A DNA stretch of 64,000 bases from contig CAVXUX010000007.1 in NCBI GenBank assembly GCA_963765135.1, forward strand, positions 365,426 to 429,425. Direction: 5' to 3'. The position numbers and the translations under genes are program-made. The notes beneath the pieces are model-generated. The model did no database searches. It worked only from the letters and a program-made list of their open reading frames with translations, and had not been told where the DNA came from. The stretch comes from JACVRW01 sp963765135. GTDB lineage: Bacteria; Actinomycetota; Thermoleophilia; Solirubrobacterales; Thermoleophilaceae. This document shows positions 1-10,750 of this stretch, piece after piece (position 1 is the first letter of the stretch; each line of letters begins with the position of its first letter).

Positions 1-2
1 TC

Positions 3-1632
3 GAGGCCGTGGAGGAAGAGATCCCCGCCGTCGCCGACACCCTGGGCCAGGGCTCGTTCGACTTCGACGCCGGCCCGCGCGGGCCGCTCACGGTCGCCGC
101 CTGGGCGGGCGACGAGGTGCTCGTGGCCGAGGCCGAGACGCTCGCCGCCTTCGCGATGGCGCGCGGCGAGCACCCGGTCGTGGCCCACGACTGGAAGACG
201 ATCGCGATGGCCGACGACGCCTGCGCGGCGCCGCCGCTCGCGCACGACACGCTGGTCGCGGCCTACCTGATCGATCCGGCCCGGCGCGGCTACCCGCTCG
301 ACGAGCTGGCCACCGAGCTCGGCCTCGGCGCTCGCATTGACGGGGCAGACGGCGTCGCCCAGCGGGCCGTGCTCACGCGCCTGTTGGCCGAGCGCCAGCG
401 TGACCGGCTCGAGGAGGACGGCCTGACCAGCCTCTTCCACGAGATCGAGCTGCCGCTGGTCGACGTGCTGGTGGAGATGGAGCGCGCCGGCATCAAGCTC
501 GACGTCGAGCGCCTGCGCGAGATCAGCTCCCGCTTCAACGAGCGCGCGATCGAGCTGGAGCGGCGCGTGTGGGAGCTGGCGGGGGAGGAGTTCACGATCG
601 GGTCGCCGCAGCAACTCGCGCCGATCCTGTTCGAGAAGCTCGGCCTGTCGCGCAAGCGCCGCGGCAAGACCGGGTTCTCCACCGACGCCCGCGTGCTGCA
701 GGCGATCCGCCACGAGCACGAGATCGTGCCCGCGATCGAGGAGTGGCGCGAGGTGACCAAGCTGAAGTCGACCTACCTCGACGCGTTCCCCGAGCTGATC
801 GGCGCCGACGGCCGGCTGCACACGACCTTCAACCAGACGGCGGCCACGACCGGGCGCCTGTCGAGCACCAACCCGAACCTCCAGAACATCCCGATCCGCA
901 CCGAGCAGGGCCGCGAGATCCGCGCCTGCTTCGTGGCGGAGCCGGGCACGCGCCTGATCTCGGCCGACTACTCGCAGGTCGAGCTGCGCCTGCTGGCCCA
1001 CATCGCGGACGAGCCGGTGCTGAAGGACATCTTCCGGCGCGGGGAGGACGTGCACACCGCGACCGCCGAGGCGATCCTCGGCGGCAAGACCGATCCGGGC
1101 ACACGCTCCAAGGCGAAGATGGTCAACTACGGGATCGTCTACGGGCTGTCGGCGTTCGGCCTGGCGGACCGCCTGCAGATCGAGAAGGAGGAGGCGCAGC
1201 AGTTCATCGACGCCTACCTCGAGCGCTTCCCGAAGGTGAAGGAGTTCATCGACGCCACGATCGCGCAGGCCACCACCGAGGGCTACGTGGCCACGCTGTT
1301 CGGGCGCATCAGGCGCGTCCCCGAGCTGCGCTCGCGCCAGTTCCAGACGCGCAGTCTGGGCGAGCGGCTCGCGGTCAACATGGTCATCCAGGGGACCGCC
1401 GCCGACATCATCAAGGTGGCGATGGTGCGGGCCCGCGACGAGCTGCGCGGCGCCGATCTCGGCACGCGGCTCGTGCTCCAGATCCACGACGAGCTGCTCT
1501 TCGAGGGTCCCGAGGACGAGGTCGAGGCGGCCTCGGAGATCGTGCGCGGCGAGATGGCCGACGCGTTCGAGATGGACCCGCCGCTCGAGGTCGACGTGGG
1601 CGTTGGCGAGAACTGGCTCGGCCGCGAAGTAA
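3..1632 (+). CDS. polA: DNA polymerase I (5' truncated by window edge; 3' frameshift)
   Basis: This is the C-terminal part of DNA polymerase I, which fills gaps in repair and Okazaki fragment maturation. The 5' nuclease domain lies outside the window. The visible N-terminal part resembles the 3'-5' exonuclease domain but lacks the usual DxE metal-binding residues, so proofreading is probably absent. The polymerase domain shows motif A (DYSQVELR), the O-helix motif (KMVNYGIVYG, with Tyr where E. coli has Phe762) and motif C (IHDELLFE). The open frame runs on past the usual GENW end into the next gene. Dropping one G near 1620 gives GENWLAAK and a TAA at 1630-1632, which is a typical PolA terminus. 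The apparent fusion is therefore probably an indel error. Confidence 0.93.
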
Positions 1633-2078
1633 TGGACGGCAAGGCGATCGCGGTGCTGGCGACGGCCGCCGCCGGCGGCCTCGTCGCGATGCAGGCGCCG
1701 ATCAACTCCGGGCTCGGCAAGACGATCGGCAGCCTCCCGGCCGCCTCGTTCTCGTTCGCGATCGGGCTCGTGGCCCTGGTCGGGATCACGTTCGTCTCGG
1801 GCGAGGGCTTCGGCCGGCTCGGCGAGGTCGGCGGCCTGTCCTGGTACTACCTGATCGGCGGGCTGCTGGGCGCGGTGTACGTGACGACCGTGCTGATCTC
1901 GGTGCGCACGCTGGGGGCGGGCGGCGTCACGGCGGCCACGATCGCCGGGCAGCTGACGCTGTCCGTGGTGCTCGACCAGCTGGGCGTGCTCGGGCTGGCG
2001 CAGCGCGAGATCACGCCGGCGCGGGTGGTCGGCGTGGCGCTGCTCGCGGTCGGGGTCGTGCTCGTCGTCCGGAACTGA
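1632..2078 (+). CDS. DMT-family small membrane transporter (YdcZ/DUF606-like)
   Basis: This 148-residue membrane protein starts MDGKAIAVLATAAAGG and has about five hydrophobic segments. The early pattern GGLVAMQAPINSGLGK is typical of the YdcZ (DUF606) half-size branch of the drug/metabolite transporter superfamily; the substrate is unknown. The ATG shares its A with the predicted polA stop (TAATG), which suggests translational coupling. As the sequence stands the gene is in frame with polA, but this most likely reflects a one-base insertion upstream. Confidence 0.75.
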   Translation: MDGKAIAVLATAAAGGLVAMQAPINSGLGKTIGSLPAASFSFAIGLVALVGITFVSGEGFGRLGEVGGLSWYYLIGGLLGAVYVTTVLISVRTLGAGGVTAATIAGQLTLSVVLDQLGVLGLAQREITPARVVGVALLAVGVVLVVRN

Positions 2079-2111
2079 TTTTCGTCACCTGATTTCCTCC
2101 GCCGGGCGAGC

Positions 2112-2117
2112 TATCTT
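2112..2117 (+). promoter_or_regulatory. -10 box TATCTT, leaderless-type promoter
   Basis: TATCTT ends 6 nt before the ATG at 2124 and abuts a GTG at 2118. This spacing would put transcription start at or next to the start codon. No Shine-Dalgarno sequence is visible. Confidence 0.5.
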
Positions 2118-2123
2118 GTGCCG

Positions 2124-2329
2124 ATGCGCACGATTCTGGACCGGCCCCAGCAGCCGCTGCACGTCCTCTGGGCCGCCTGCGGCGCGGTCGTGCGTCGCCT
2201 ACGTGTTCCTGGCCGCGCTGGGCGCCTTCGAGCCCGACGAGGTGATCGAGCTGACGATCGCCGTCGTGGCGCTGGCCGCGCTGCTGCTCACGCACGAGTG
2301 GCGCGAGCAGTTCCGCGACGAGACGCTAG
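2124..2329 (+). CDS. Small membrane protein (frameshifted)
   Basis: A short gene starting MRTILDRPQQPLHVLWA continues, after a one-base shift near 2190, as VAYVFLAALGAFEPDEVIEL and a second hydrophobic stretch ending HEWREQFRDE. It has two hydrophobic segments and no recognised family. Its end is uncertain. The TAG at 2327-2329 overlaps the stop of the convergent gene and needs a second shift, otherwise the frame stays open to 2526 across the neighbour. I favour the TAG because this window has similar overlapping convergent stops elsewhere. Confidence 0.5.
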
Positions 2330-3460
2330 GCAGCCACGCGCGCCGGTGCCCGCCGGGGAAGGGCCGGCGGCGGACCGGCGCTGACGAACTCCGGCGGCGC
2401 GATCGCGAGGTAGTGCCCGAACGACCAGTCGAGGAAGCGGCGCGACTGCATCGCGCTCAGTCCGCGCGCGAGCAGCCGCGGCGGCACGCGAGGCACCAGC
2501 TGCTGGGCGCGCAGCATCGCGCATGAACTTCCACTCGTGCGAGGCGGAGAAGTCGCCGTAGCGGGCGAGCGCCTCCGCGACGGTGCGGTTGCCCTCGACC
2601 ACGGCGCGCAGCTCGCGCCCGCACGCGATGCCGAAGTAGAGGGCGGTGCGGATGCCCTCGGCGGTCAGCGGCAGGCAGTGGCCGGCCGAGTCGCCGACGA
2701 AGAACATGCCGTCCTCGGCGGCGGAGCGCAGCCGGTGCGGGATCCAGTTGCCCTGGTAGCGAACCGGGTCGCGCTCGAGGTCCTCGGCCAGCAGCACGGT
2801 GGTGTCCTTGACGTGGAAGCGCGGGTCGAAGGAGCCGACGCCGATGCGCAGCTCCTCGCCGGCCGGGAAGCTCCACCCGTAGCCGGCGGGCACGTAGCGG
2901 CGGTCGATCCAGATCTCCATCTCCTCGCCGGCGCCCCAGGGGTGCACCTCGAGGCCGCGCGACAGCGGCGCGTCGGGCGGCTGGTAGCCGCTGCCGAGCA
3001 CCCGCCGCCAGCCGAGCGCGTCGACCACGACGGCGGCGGTCAGGTCGCCGCGGTCGGTGTGCACCGTGTTGCCGGTGCGCCCGCTGACCTTGGCGGTTTC
3101 GAAGCCCGCGTCGGACTGGGCCGCGAGCAGCGAGCAGAGCTCGGGATAGTCGAAGGTGGAGAACGTCCAGGGCAGCCTCAGGCGGGCGGTGCCGTGCGGT
3201 GTGTGCACCACCAGCCGGTCGAACCTCTGCCGGTGGGAGCCCATCAGGTCCATCGCGCGCAGCCACTCGGTCGGGATGCCGCAGGCGGACGTCTGGCGCT
3301 CCCCGATCTCGTAGCGGTCGAGCATCAGCACCCGCGCGCCGGTGCCGCTCAACTCGCGTGCCACGGCCAGCCCGGCGAAGCTCGCGCCGCAGATCAGGAC
3401 GTCCACGTCGCCCGACAGGGGCGTGCGGTCGGCACCACGCTTCGTGCGGCGGGTCGGCAT
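2326..3460 (-). CDS. FAD-dependent oxidoreductase, geranylgeranyl-reductase-like (frameshifted near 2520)
   Basis: The protein begins MPTRRTKRG, then shows an FAD-binding dinucleotide motif (DVLICGASFAGLAVARELS) and a second FAD motif (GMFFVGDSAGHCLPLTAEGI) near residue 260. This is the layout of the geranylgeranyl reductase/PHBH-like flavoprotein family, whose members reduce isoprenoid chains or hydroxylate aromatics. The substrate cannot be read from sequence. A one-base insertion near 2520 separates the main frame from the C-terminal 63 residues (ending PRRAPARVAA), and the total length (1135 nt) fits one extra base. It is divergent from rpsA with only 30 bp between start codons. Confidence 0.75.
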
Positions 3461-3466
3461 GCGGGC

Positions 3467-3480
3467 AATGTAGCTACCCT
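3467..3480. promoter_or_regulatory. Divergent -10 boxes for the flavoprotein (-) and rpsA (+)
   Basis: On the minus strand TACATT (3472-3467) lies 6 nt before the ATG at 3460. On the plus strand TACCCT (3475-3480) lies 10 nt before the GTG at 3491. The two boxes are 2 bp apart inside a 30-bp intergenic gap, which leaves no room for long leaders. Confidence 0.5.
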
Positions 3481-3490
3481 TGTCGCCGCA

Positions 3491-4951
3491 GTGCCAGAGA
3501 CAGAGACGCTTACGCAACCCAACATCGTCGAGGGCTCCGGCGGTCTCCTGATGGAGGTCGACGGCCAGATCGTCCCCAACTACGACGCGACCATCGTCCC
3601 CTTCGAGGAAGGCGACGTCGTTTCGGGGAAGGTCGTTCAGATCGATCAGGACGAGGTCCTGGTCGACATCGGCTACAAGAGCGAGGGGGTCATCCCGCTC
3701 GGCGAGCTGTCGATCCGCAAGTCGGTCGACCCGCACGACGAGGTCGATCTGGGCGAGGAGGTCGACGCGCTGGTCCTCACCAAGGAGGACCAGGACGGCC
3801 GCCTGCTGCTGTCCAAGAAGCGCGCGCGCTTCGAGAAGGCCTGGCGCAAGATCGAGGCCGCCGCGGAGTCCGGCGAGCCGGTCGAGGGCACGGTCATCGA
3901 GGTCGTCAAGGGCGGCCTGATCATCGACCTCGGGGTGCGCGGCTTCCTGCCCGCCTCGCTGGTCGACATCCGCCGCGTCCAGAACCTCGACGAGTTCCTC
4001 GGCACCAAGATCGAGTGCAAGGTGATCGAGCTGAACCGCTCGCGCAACAACGTGGTGCTGTCGCGCCGCGCGGTGCTCGAGGAGGAGCGCAAGGAGGTGC
4101 GCCAGCAGATCCTGGACCGCCTCCAGCCGGGCATGATCGTCGAGGGCGCGATCTCCAACATCGTCGACTTCGGCGCCTTCGTCGACCTGGACGGGATCGA
4201 CGGCCTGATCCACATCTCCGAGCTGTCCTGGTCGCACGTGAACCACCCGTCGGAGATCCTCGCGATCGGCGACGTGGTGCCGGTCAAGGTGCTCGACATC
4301 GACCGCGACCGCCAGCGCATCTCGCTCGGGCTCAAGCAGACGCAGGAGGACCCGTGGCAGCGGGTCATCGACACCTACCGCGTCGGCGACGAGCTGGAGG
4401 GCAAGGTCACCAAGGTGGTCACCTTCGGCGCGTTCGTCGAGATCATGGAGGGCGTCGAGGGGCTCGTGCACATCAGCGAGCTGGCGCACCACCACGTCGA
4501 GAACCCGCGCGAGATCCTCGAGCCGGGCCAGGACGTGCGCGTGAAGATCCTCGAGATCGACTCCGAGCGCCGCCGCCTGTCGCTGAGCGTCAAGCGGGTG
4601 GCCGAGCAGCTGGAGCACATCAAGACGGCCGCTGCCGCCGGCGCTGCCGCCGCGGGCGTCAGCGAGGAGCTCGGCGACGTGCCGGACCTCGGCCTGTCGG
4701 AGGACGTGTTCGCCGGCCCGCAGGTGAGCGGCGTCGACGACCTGCGCGCGGCCGTGGCGGACTTCGTGCCGCCCGAGGAGGCCGAGGAGGCGCCGCCGCT
4801 GCCGGAGGCACCCGAGCCCGAGGCGGCGGCCGAGCCCGAGGCGGCCGCGCCGGAGCCCGCCGAGCCGGAGCCCGCCGAGCCGGAGCCCGCTGAGCCGGAG
4901 CCCGCCGAGGCCGAAGAGGCTTCGCCGGCCGAAGACGAGCCTGAGGAGTAG
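3491..4951 (+). CDS. rpsA: 30S ribosomal protein S1
   Basis: Ribosomal protein S1 binds mRNA and helps translation initiation. This 486-residue protein has four S1 RNA-binding domains, at about residues 41-110, 128-193, 214-283 and 299-368. The third and fourth carry the classic GAFV and GLIHISEL/GLVHISEL signatures. The first two are more divergent, as in actinobacterial S1. The C-terminal 110 residues are acidic and Pro/Ala/Glu-rich, with four PEPAE repeats. The GTG start is chosen because upstream codons in this frame lie antisense to the neighbouring flavoprotein. The next gene, coaE, starts 3 bp after the stop, so the two are probably co-transcribed. Confidence 0.95.
   Translation: MPETETLTQPNIVEGSGGLLMEVDGQIVPNYDATIVPFEEGDVVSGKVVQIDQDEVLVDIGYKSEGVIPLGELSIRKSVDPHDEVDLGEEVDALVLTKEDQDGRLLLSKKRARFEKAWRKIEAAAESGEPVEGTVIEVVKGGLIIDLGVRGFLPASLVDIRRVQNLDEFLGTKIECKVIELNRSRNNVVLSRRAVLEEERKEVRQQILDRLQPGMIVEGAISNIVDFGAFVDLDGIDGLIHISELSWSHVNHPSEILAIGDVVPVKVLDIDRDRQRISLGLKQTQEDPWQRVIDTYRVGDELEGKVTKVVTFGAFVEIMEGVEGLVHISELAHHHVENPREILEPGQDVRVKILEIDSERRRLSLSVKRVAEQLEHIKTAAAAGAAAAGVSEELGDVPDLGLSEDVFAGPQVSGVDDLRAAVADFVPPEEAEEAPPLPEAPEPEAAAEPEAAAPEPAEPEPAEPEPAEPEPAEAEEASPAEDEPEE
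4850..4909 (+). repeat. Four tandem 15-bp repeats in rpsA encoding PEPAE
   Basis: The 15-nt unit CCGGAGCCCGCCGAG occurs four times head to tail; the third copy has one C-to-T change. It encodes the repetitive acidic tail of S1. Copy number could vary by replication slippage without breaking the frame. Confidence 0.9.
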
Positions 4952-4954
4952 CGC

Positions 4955-5525
4955 ATGGCCCCGTTCGTGGGGCTGACCGGCGGTCTCGGTGCCGGCAAGT
5001 CGGAGGCGTTGAGGCTGCTGGGCGAGCTGGGGGCGGCCACGCTCTCGACCGATGCCGTCGTACACGAGCTGCTCTCCACTGCCGACGTCCAGCGACTCCC
5101 TCGCGCACCGCTTCGGGGCCGACGTCGCATCCGATCGCGCCAAGATCGCGGAGCGGGTCTTCGGCGACGAGGACGCACGCGCCTGGCTCGAGGGCCTCTC
5201 TGGCCGCTGGTCGGCGAACGCGTTGGCGCCTGGCGAGCGTCTGTCGCCGGCGGACCAGATCGCCGTCGTCGAGGTCCCGCTTCTGTTCGAATCCGGCATG
5301 GAAGCCGTCTTCGACGCCACGATCGCCGTGATCGCCGACGAGTCGACTGCGCGAGGAGCGGGCCGCGGCGAGCGGACCACGCGGCGGTCGCCGAGCGGTG
5401 CCGGCCGTCAGCTGTCGCAGCAGGAAAAGGCGGACAAAGCGGATTTCACGGTGCGCAACGATGGCTCACTGGAGGAGTTGAAGCAGACGCTGTCCCGCGT
5501 AATTGCCAAACTCGAACCGACGTGA
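4955..5525 (+). CDS. coaE: Dephospho-CoA kinase (several frameshifts)
   Basis: CoaE phosphorylates dephospho-CoA in the last step of CoA synthesis. The N-terminus FVGLTGGLGAGKSEAL holds the P-loop, followed by the TDAVVHELL region. The rest is split between frames: DSLAHRFGADVASDRAKIAE, then LWPLVGERVGAWRASVAG, then VVEVPLLFESGMEAVFDATI, then RQLSQQEKADKADFTVRNDG. Together these restore a normal CoaE of about 190 residues. At least four 1-2 nt indels are needed, at about 5090, 5200, 5260 and 5350-5400. CoaE is normally essential, so sequence error is more likely than decay. The stop overlaps the next start as GTGA. Confidence 0.85.
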
Positions 5526-6155
5526 GCTCTCACGCTGCCCGCTTCGCCCGCCGCCGGCCGCGAGCGCGCGTCAGGCGGCGACGCCTGATCGCTCGTGGCC
5601 ACCGCTGCCCTGCTCGGCGCAGTGGTCGCCGGGGTAGTGACCGGCGCCGGTCCGCTCGAGGACGCGGTGCGGGAGATCACGCTGCCGCTGCACCACGAGG
5701 ACGTCATCCGCCAGCAGGCGTCCGACAAGGACATCGACCCCGCGCTGATCGCGGCCGTGATCTACGAGGAGTCGCGCTTCCGCGACCAGACCTCCCACGC
5801 CGGCGCCCGCGGGTTGATGCAGATCACGCCGGCCACCGCCGACTTCATCGCGCGGCGCTCGGGCGGCGTGCTGTTCGAGCAGGCGGACCTCGCCACGCCG
5901 CAGATCAACATCGCCTACGGCGCCTGGTACCTGCGCTTCCTGATCGACCACTACGAGGGCAACGAGACCCTCGCGGTCGCCGCATACAACGCGGGCCTGA
6001 CCAACGTGGACCGGTGGGTCGAGCGGGCCGGCGGGCCGTCCGAGTTCGACAGCGCTCGCCACATCCCCTTCCCGGAGACGCGCGCGTACGTCGAGAACGT
6101 GATGGAGCGGCGCGGCCAGTACCGCGAGCACTACGGCGGCGAGCTCGGGCTCTAG
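5522..6155 (+). CDS. Membrane-anchored lytic transglycosylase, SLT domain (frameshift near 5590)
   Basis: This protein cleaves the glycan strands of peptidoglycan. The SLT catalytic domain is clear: the Glu in VIYEESRFRDQTSHAGARG, then GLMQITPATA, then AVAAYNAG further on. The first readable start in the main frame is GTG 5595, but a GTG at 5522 overlapping the coaE stop opens an Arg-rich N-terminus. Removing one base near 5590 joins this to the hydrophobic segment ATAALLGAVVAGVVTG, giving a normal inside-positive membrane anchor. The product is about 210 residues and lies outside the membrane. Confidence 0.85.
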
Positions 6156-6194
6156 TCCATCCGGTTCCTGCTGGCGCGGGCGGAAAATCGGATA

Positions 6195-6200
6195 TAGGCT
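6195..6200 (+). promoter_or_regulatory. -10 box TAGGCT before the PhoD-type gene
   Basis: TAGGCT lies within TATAGGCT and ends 9 nt before the TTG start at 6210. No Shine-Dalgarno sequence is seen. A short-leader or leaderless transcript is inferred. Confidence 0.45.
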
Positions 6201-6209
6201 GGCCCGGCC

Positions 6210-7799
6210 TTGCCCGAGGGACTCGCACACTCTCGCCGCGGCTTCCTAGCCGGCGCTGGCGGCCTCACCGCCGCGGCGCTGTTGACCGGTCCGGAGGCGC
6301 TCGCCGCGAAGCCGCGCAAACGGCCCAGCCTGCGCGGCGGCAGCTTCGCGGAGGGAGTGCTCTCCGGCGATCCCACGCCCGACGGCGCGACCGTGTGGAC
6401 GCGGCTCAGCGACGTCGAGGGCCACGGAACGGTCGAGCTCGAGGTGGCGCGCGACCGCGGCTTCAACAAGGTCGTGGCGCGCGGGCTGATCCGGACCTCG
6501 CCGGCGCTCAGCTACTCGGTCAAGTCGCGGGTCGTCAACCTGAGCCCGCACCAGGAGTACTACTACCGCTTCACCACGCGCGGCTCGGAGAGCCCGATCG
6601 GCCGCTTCCGGACGGCGCTGCCGCCGGACTCGCGGGAGCCGGTCCGCTTCGCGTTCTGGTCCTGCCAGGACTACACGTTCGGGCACTTCAACGCCCACCG
6701 GCTGCTGGCCGAGGAGGACGTGGACTTCGTCGTCAACCTGGGCGACTACATCTACGCCGAGGCCTTCTACGCGGCCAACGACGGGCGCGGCGGCGTGCGC
6801 ACGGACCCGATCGGCTTCTCTGAGACGCTCGAGCAGTACCGCGCCAAGTACGCGCTCTACCGCACCGATCCGGCGCTGCGCAAGATGCACTCGCTGTTCC
6901 CGATGGTCTCGATCTGGGACGACCACGAGGTCGAGGACAACTACGCCGGCGGCGCCGGCCCGACCGGCGGCCTCGCGCCCGAGCTGCGCTACTCGCGGGC
7001 GCGCCAGGCGGCGGCGTACCGCGCCTTCTTCGACAGCATGCCCACCTACGGCGCCAAGGGCCCGGGCAACAACCGCATCTACCGCGGGATGCGCTTCGGC
7101 AAGACCGTCGACCTCGTGCTGCTCGACCAGCGCCAGTACCGCGCCGACCAGCCCTGCGGGGACCCCCAGGTCGGCCCCGCCTGCGACGACCTGAACGCGC
7201 CGCGCACCTTCCTAGGCCGGCGCCAGATGAACTTCGTGAAGAAGCGGCTGTCCAGCTCGCCGGCGGCCTGGAAGGTGATGGCCAACCAGGTGATGGTGAT
7301 GCCGACGATCTACCCCGGCGGCGACTACATCGGCTTCGACTCGTGGCAGGGCTACCCGCGCGAGCGGCACGAGCTGCTGCAGCACCTGCGCCGCAAGAAG
7401 ATCGAGGACGTGGTGTTCGTGACCGGCGACATCCACACCTTCGTGGCGGGCGACGTGCGAGTCGACAAAGACGACAAGAAGCCGGTCGCGACCGAGTTCG
7501 TGGGCGGCTCGATCTCGTCGCCGGGGCTGGGGGAGGGCGGCGGCGGCATCCTGCCGGGAGCGGACCCGAACAACCCGAACACGCCCGAGGCGATCATCGA
7601 CCTGCTCAGGTCGACCAACCCGTGGGCCGTCGACGCCGAGTTCGACCATCACGGCTACGGGCTGGTCGAGGCGACGCAGAAGCACTTCAGCTGCAAGCTG
7701 CGGCGCGTGAACACGATCAAGACGGCATCGCACCAAGCGTTGCCGGACAAGCGTTTCTCGTACCGCATCTCGCGCGGGGAACCGTCCCTGCTGGACTGA
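6210..7799 (+). CDS. phoD: PhoD-like alkaline phosphatase/phosphodiesterase, Tat-exported
   Basis: This 529-residue protein releases phosphate from organic phosphate esters outside the cell. It starts with a Tat signal (SRRGFLAGAGGLTAAALLTG), then the N-terminal PhoD immunoglobulin-like domain (FAEGVLSGDPTPDGATVWTR). The metallophosphatase core follows: FWSCQDY, VNLGDYIYA, SIWDDHEVEDNY and VTGDIHTF, which carry the Fe/Ca ligands of the family. The TTG start gives a signal peptide of the right length and sits just after a -10 box. The gene stands alone and converges with the ABC-F gene. Confidence 0.9.
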   Translation: MPEGLAHSRRGFLAGAGGLTAAALLTGPEALAAKPRKRPSLRGGSFAEGVLSGDPTPDGATVWTRLSDVEGHGTVELEVARDRGFNKVVARGLIRTSPALSYSVKSRVVNLSPHQEYYYRFTTRGSESPIGRFRTALPPDSREPVRFAFWSCQDYTFGHFNAHRLLAEEDVDFVVNLGDYIYAEAFYAANDGRGGVRTDPIGFSETLEQYRAKYALYRTDPALRKMHSLFPMVSIWDDHEVEDNYAGGAGPTGGLAPELRYSRARQAAAYRAFFDSMPTYGAKGPGNNRIYRGMRFGKTVDLVLLDQRQYRADQPCGDPQVGPACDDLNAPRTFLGRRQMNFVKKRLSSSPAAWKVMANQVMVMPTIYPGGDYIGFDSWQGYPRERHELLQHLRRKKIEDVVFVTGDIHTFVAGDVRVDKDDKKPVATEFVGGSISSPGLGEGGGGILPGADPNNPNTPEAIIDLLRSTNPWAVDAEFDHHGYGLVEATQKHFSCKLRRVNTIKTASHQALPDKRFSYRISRGEPSLLD

Positions 7800-7811
7800 G
7801 GCGCCAACCGT

Positions 7812-7846
7812 CCCCGGCCGGGGCTGCCCCGCCCCGGCCGCGGCGC
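7812..7846. terminator. GC-rich hairpin between convergent genes
   Basis: GGCCGGGG (7816-7823) pairs with CCCCGGCC (7832-7839) around an 8-nt loop, and a smaller palindrome overlaps it. It lies between the convergent PhoD and ABC-F stops. There is no T-run, so it may be a bidirectional terminator without a classic U-tract. Confidence 0.4.
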
Positions 7847-7882
7847 CCCTCTTCCTCCACTGCTCCGCTCGGCCCGGCTCGC

Positions 7883-9760
<1,878 letters not shown>

Positions 9761-9818
9761 GCACCCAATCGTCACACACGTAACCCACGAGTCACACCGC
9801 CGCCGGGACCCTCCCCGT

Positions 9819-10739
9819 GTGGGCACTACTTCCCGGACATATCCCGGAAACCAGGGCCCACACTCGTGGGATGAGGCGATTGGCGAGCTGGCCGGCCGGC
9901 AGCATGGCGTGGTCTCGCTGCAGCAGTTGCGCGAGCTGGGGCTCAGCCGCCATCGGATCGAGGCCCGGGTTGAGGCGAAGCGCCTGTACCGCCTCCACCG
10001 CGGCGTCTACGCGGTCGGACACGAGGCCCTCACGCCGAAATCCCACTTCATCGCCGCCGTGTACGCCTGCGGTCCAGGCTCACTGCTGAGTCACCGCGCG
10101 GCTGGGGCCCTGCAGGGCCTGCTCGATGCGACCGCGGTGATCGAGGTGACCGCTCCGCGCGGCTGCAAGCCGAAGCCGGGCATCGTCATTCACCGCTCGC
10201 GGCACGTGCACCCCGACGACCGCGCTCAGATCGACGGCATTCCGACCACCAGCGTCGCTCGCACCCTCGTGGACCTCGCCGATGTCCTCAACGAACGGCA
10301 GCTGACCAGGGCGGTGCGCCAGGCGGAGCTGCTGAAGGTCTTCGATCTGCGCGCGATCGAGGCAACAATCGAGCGGCTACCGGGCCGCAAGGGCAGGCAC
10401 CGGCTCAAACGGGTCCTGGTCGCCTACCAACCCGAGCCCCACCTCCTGCGCAGCAAGGCGGAGCAGAGGATCAAGCAGCTCTGCGAGCGCCACCACCTTC
10501 CCCAGCCGCAGTTCAACGCTGACGTCAATGGGTACGAGGTGGACGCCTACTGGCCGCAAGCCAAGCTCGCGCTCGAATTCGACGGCGCCGAGACCCACCA
10601 GACGCGCTTCGCGTTCCACGAGGACCGCCGCCGCGATCGGGCGCTCGCCGCGGAGGGGGTGCAGACAGTGCGGGTCACCTGGCTCGACCTCGATGCGCGG
10701 TTGATGGAGCAGGTACGGAAGATCCTCTCCCGGCGCTAA
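9819..10739 (+). CDS. AbiEi-like winged helix plus DUF559 (Vsr-fold) protein
   Basis: The N-terminal part (IGELAGRQHGVVSLQQLRELG and YRLHRGVYAVGHEAL) matches the AbiEi antitoxin-type winged-helix domain. The C-terminal part is a DUF559/very-short-patch-repair nuclease fold: YEVDAYWPQAKLALEFDGAE, then EDRRRDRALAAEGVQTVRVT. No toxin partner lies beside it; the neighbours are an ABC-F gene and uvrB. Such lone two-domain proteins are common in GC-rich actinobacteria and have no assigned role. The start at GTG 9819 is the first plausible one after the ABC-F promoter region. Confidence 0.75.
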   Translation: MGTTSRTYPGNQGPHSWDEAIGELAGRQHGVVSLQQLRELGLSRHRIEARVEAKRLYRLHRGVYAVGHEALTPKSHFIAAVYACGPGSLLSHRAAGALQGLLDATAVIEVTAPRGCKPKPGIVIHRSRHVHPDDRAQIDGIPTTSVARTLVDLADVLNERQLTRAVRQAELLKVFDLRAIEATIERLPGRKGRHRLKRVLVAYQPEPHLLRSKAEQRIKQLCERHHLPQPQFNADVNGYEVDAYWPQAKLALEFDGAETHQTRFAFHEDRRRDRALAAEGVQTVRVTWLDLDARLMEQVRKILSRR

Positions 10740-10742
10740 TCT
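10737..10742 (+). promoter_or_regulatory. -10 box TAATCT before uvrB
   Basis: TAATCT ends 8 nt before the uvrB GTG at 10751 and overlaps the stop codon of the preceding gene. It fits the leaderless pattern seen across the window. Confidence 0.5.
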
Positions 10743-10750
10743 CGAACCCC

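Noticed and set aside
1632..2078. Genuine PolA-transporter fusion protein
   Set aside because: A soluble polymerase fused directly to a membrane transporter is implausible, and a TAATG junction appears when one base is removed.
4850..4909. Possible CRISPR-like or intergenic tandem array
   Set aside because: The units are contiguous without spacers and encode the PEPAE tail of S1 in frame.
2288..5380. Long minus-strand open frame (1030 codons) across rpsA
   Set aside because: Only its 3' part (from 3460 down) is a real gene. The rest is antisense to rpsA and coaE and shows low-complexity Arg/Leu/Asp composition typical of GC-rich shadows.
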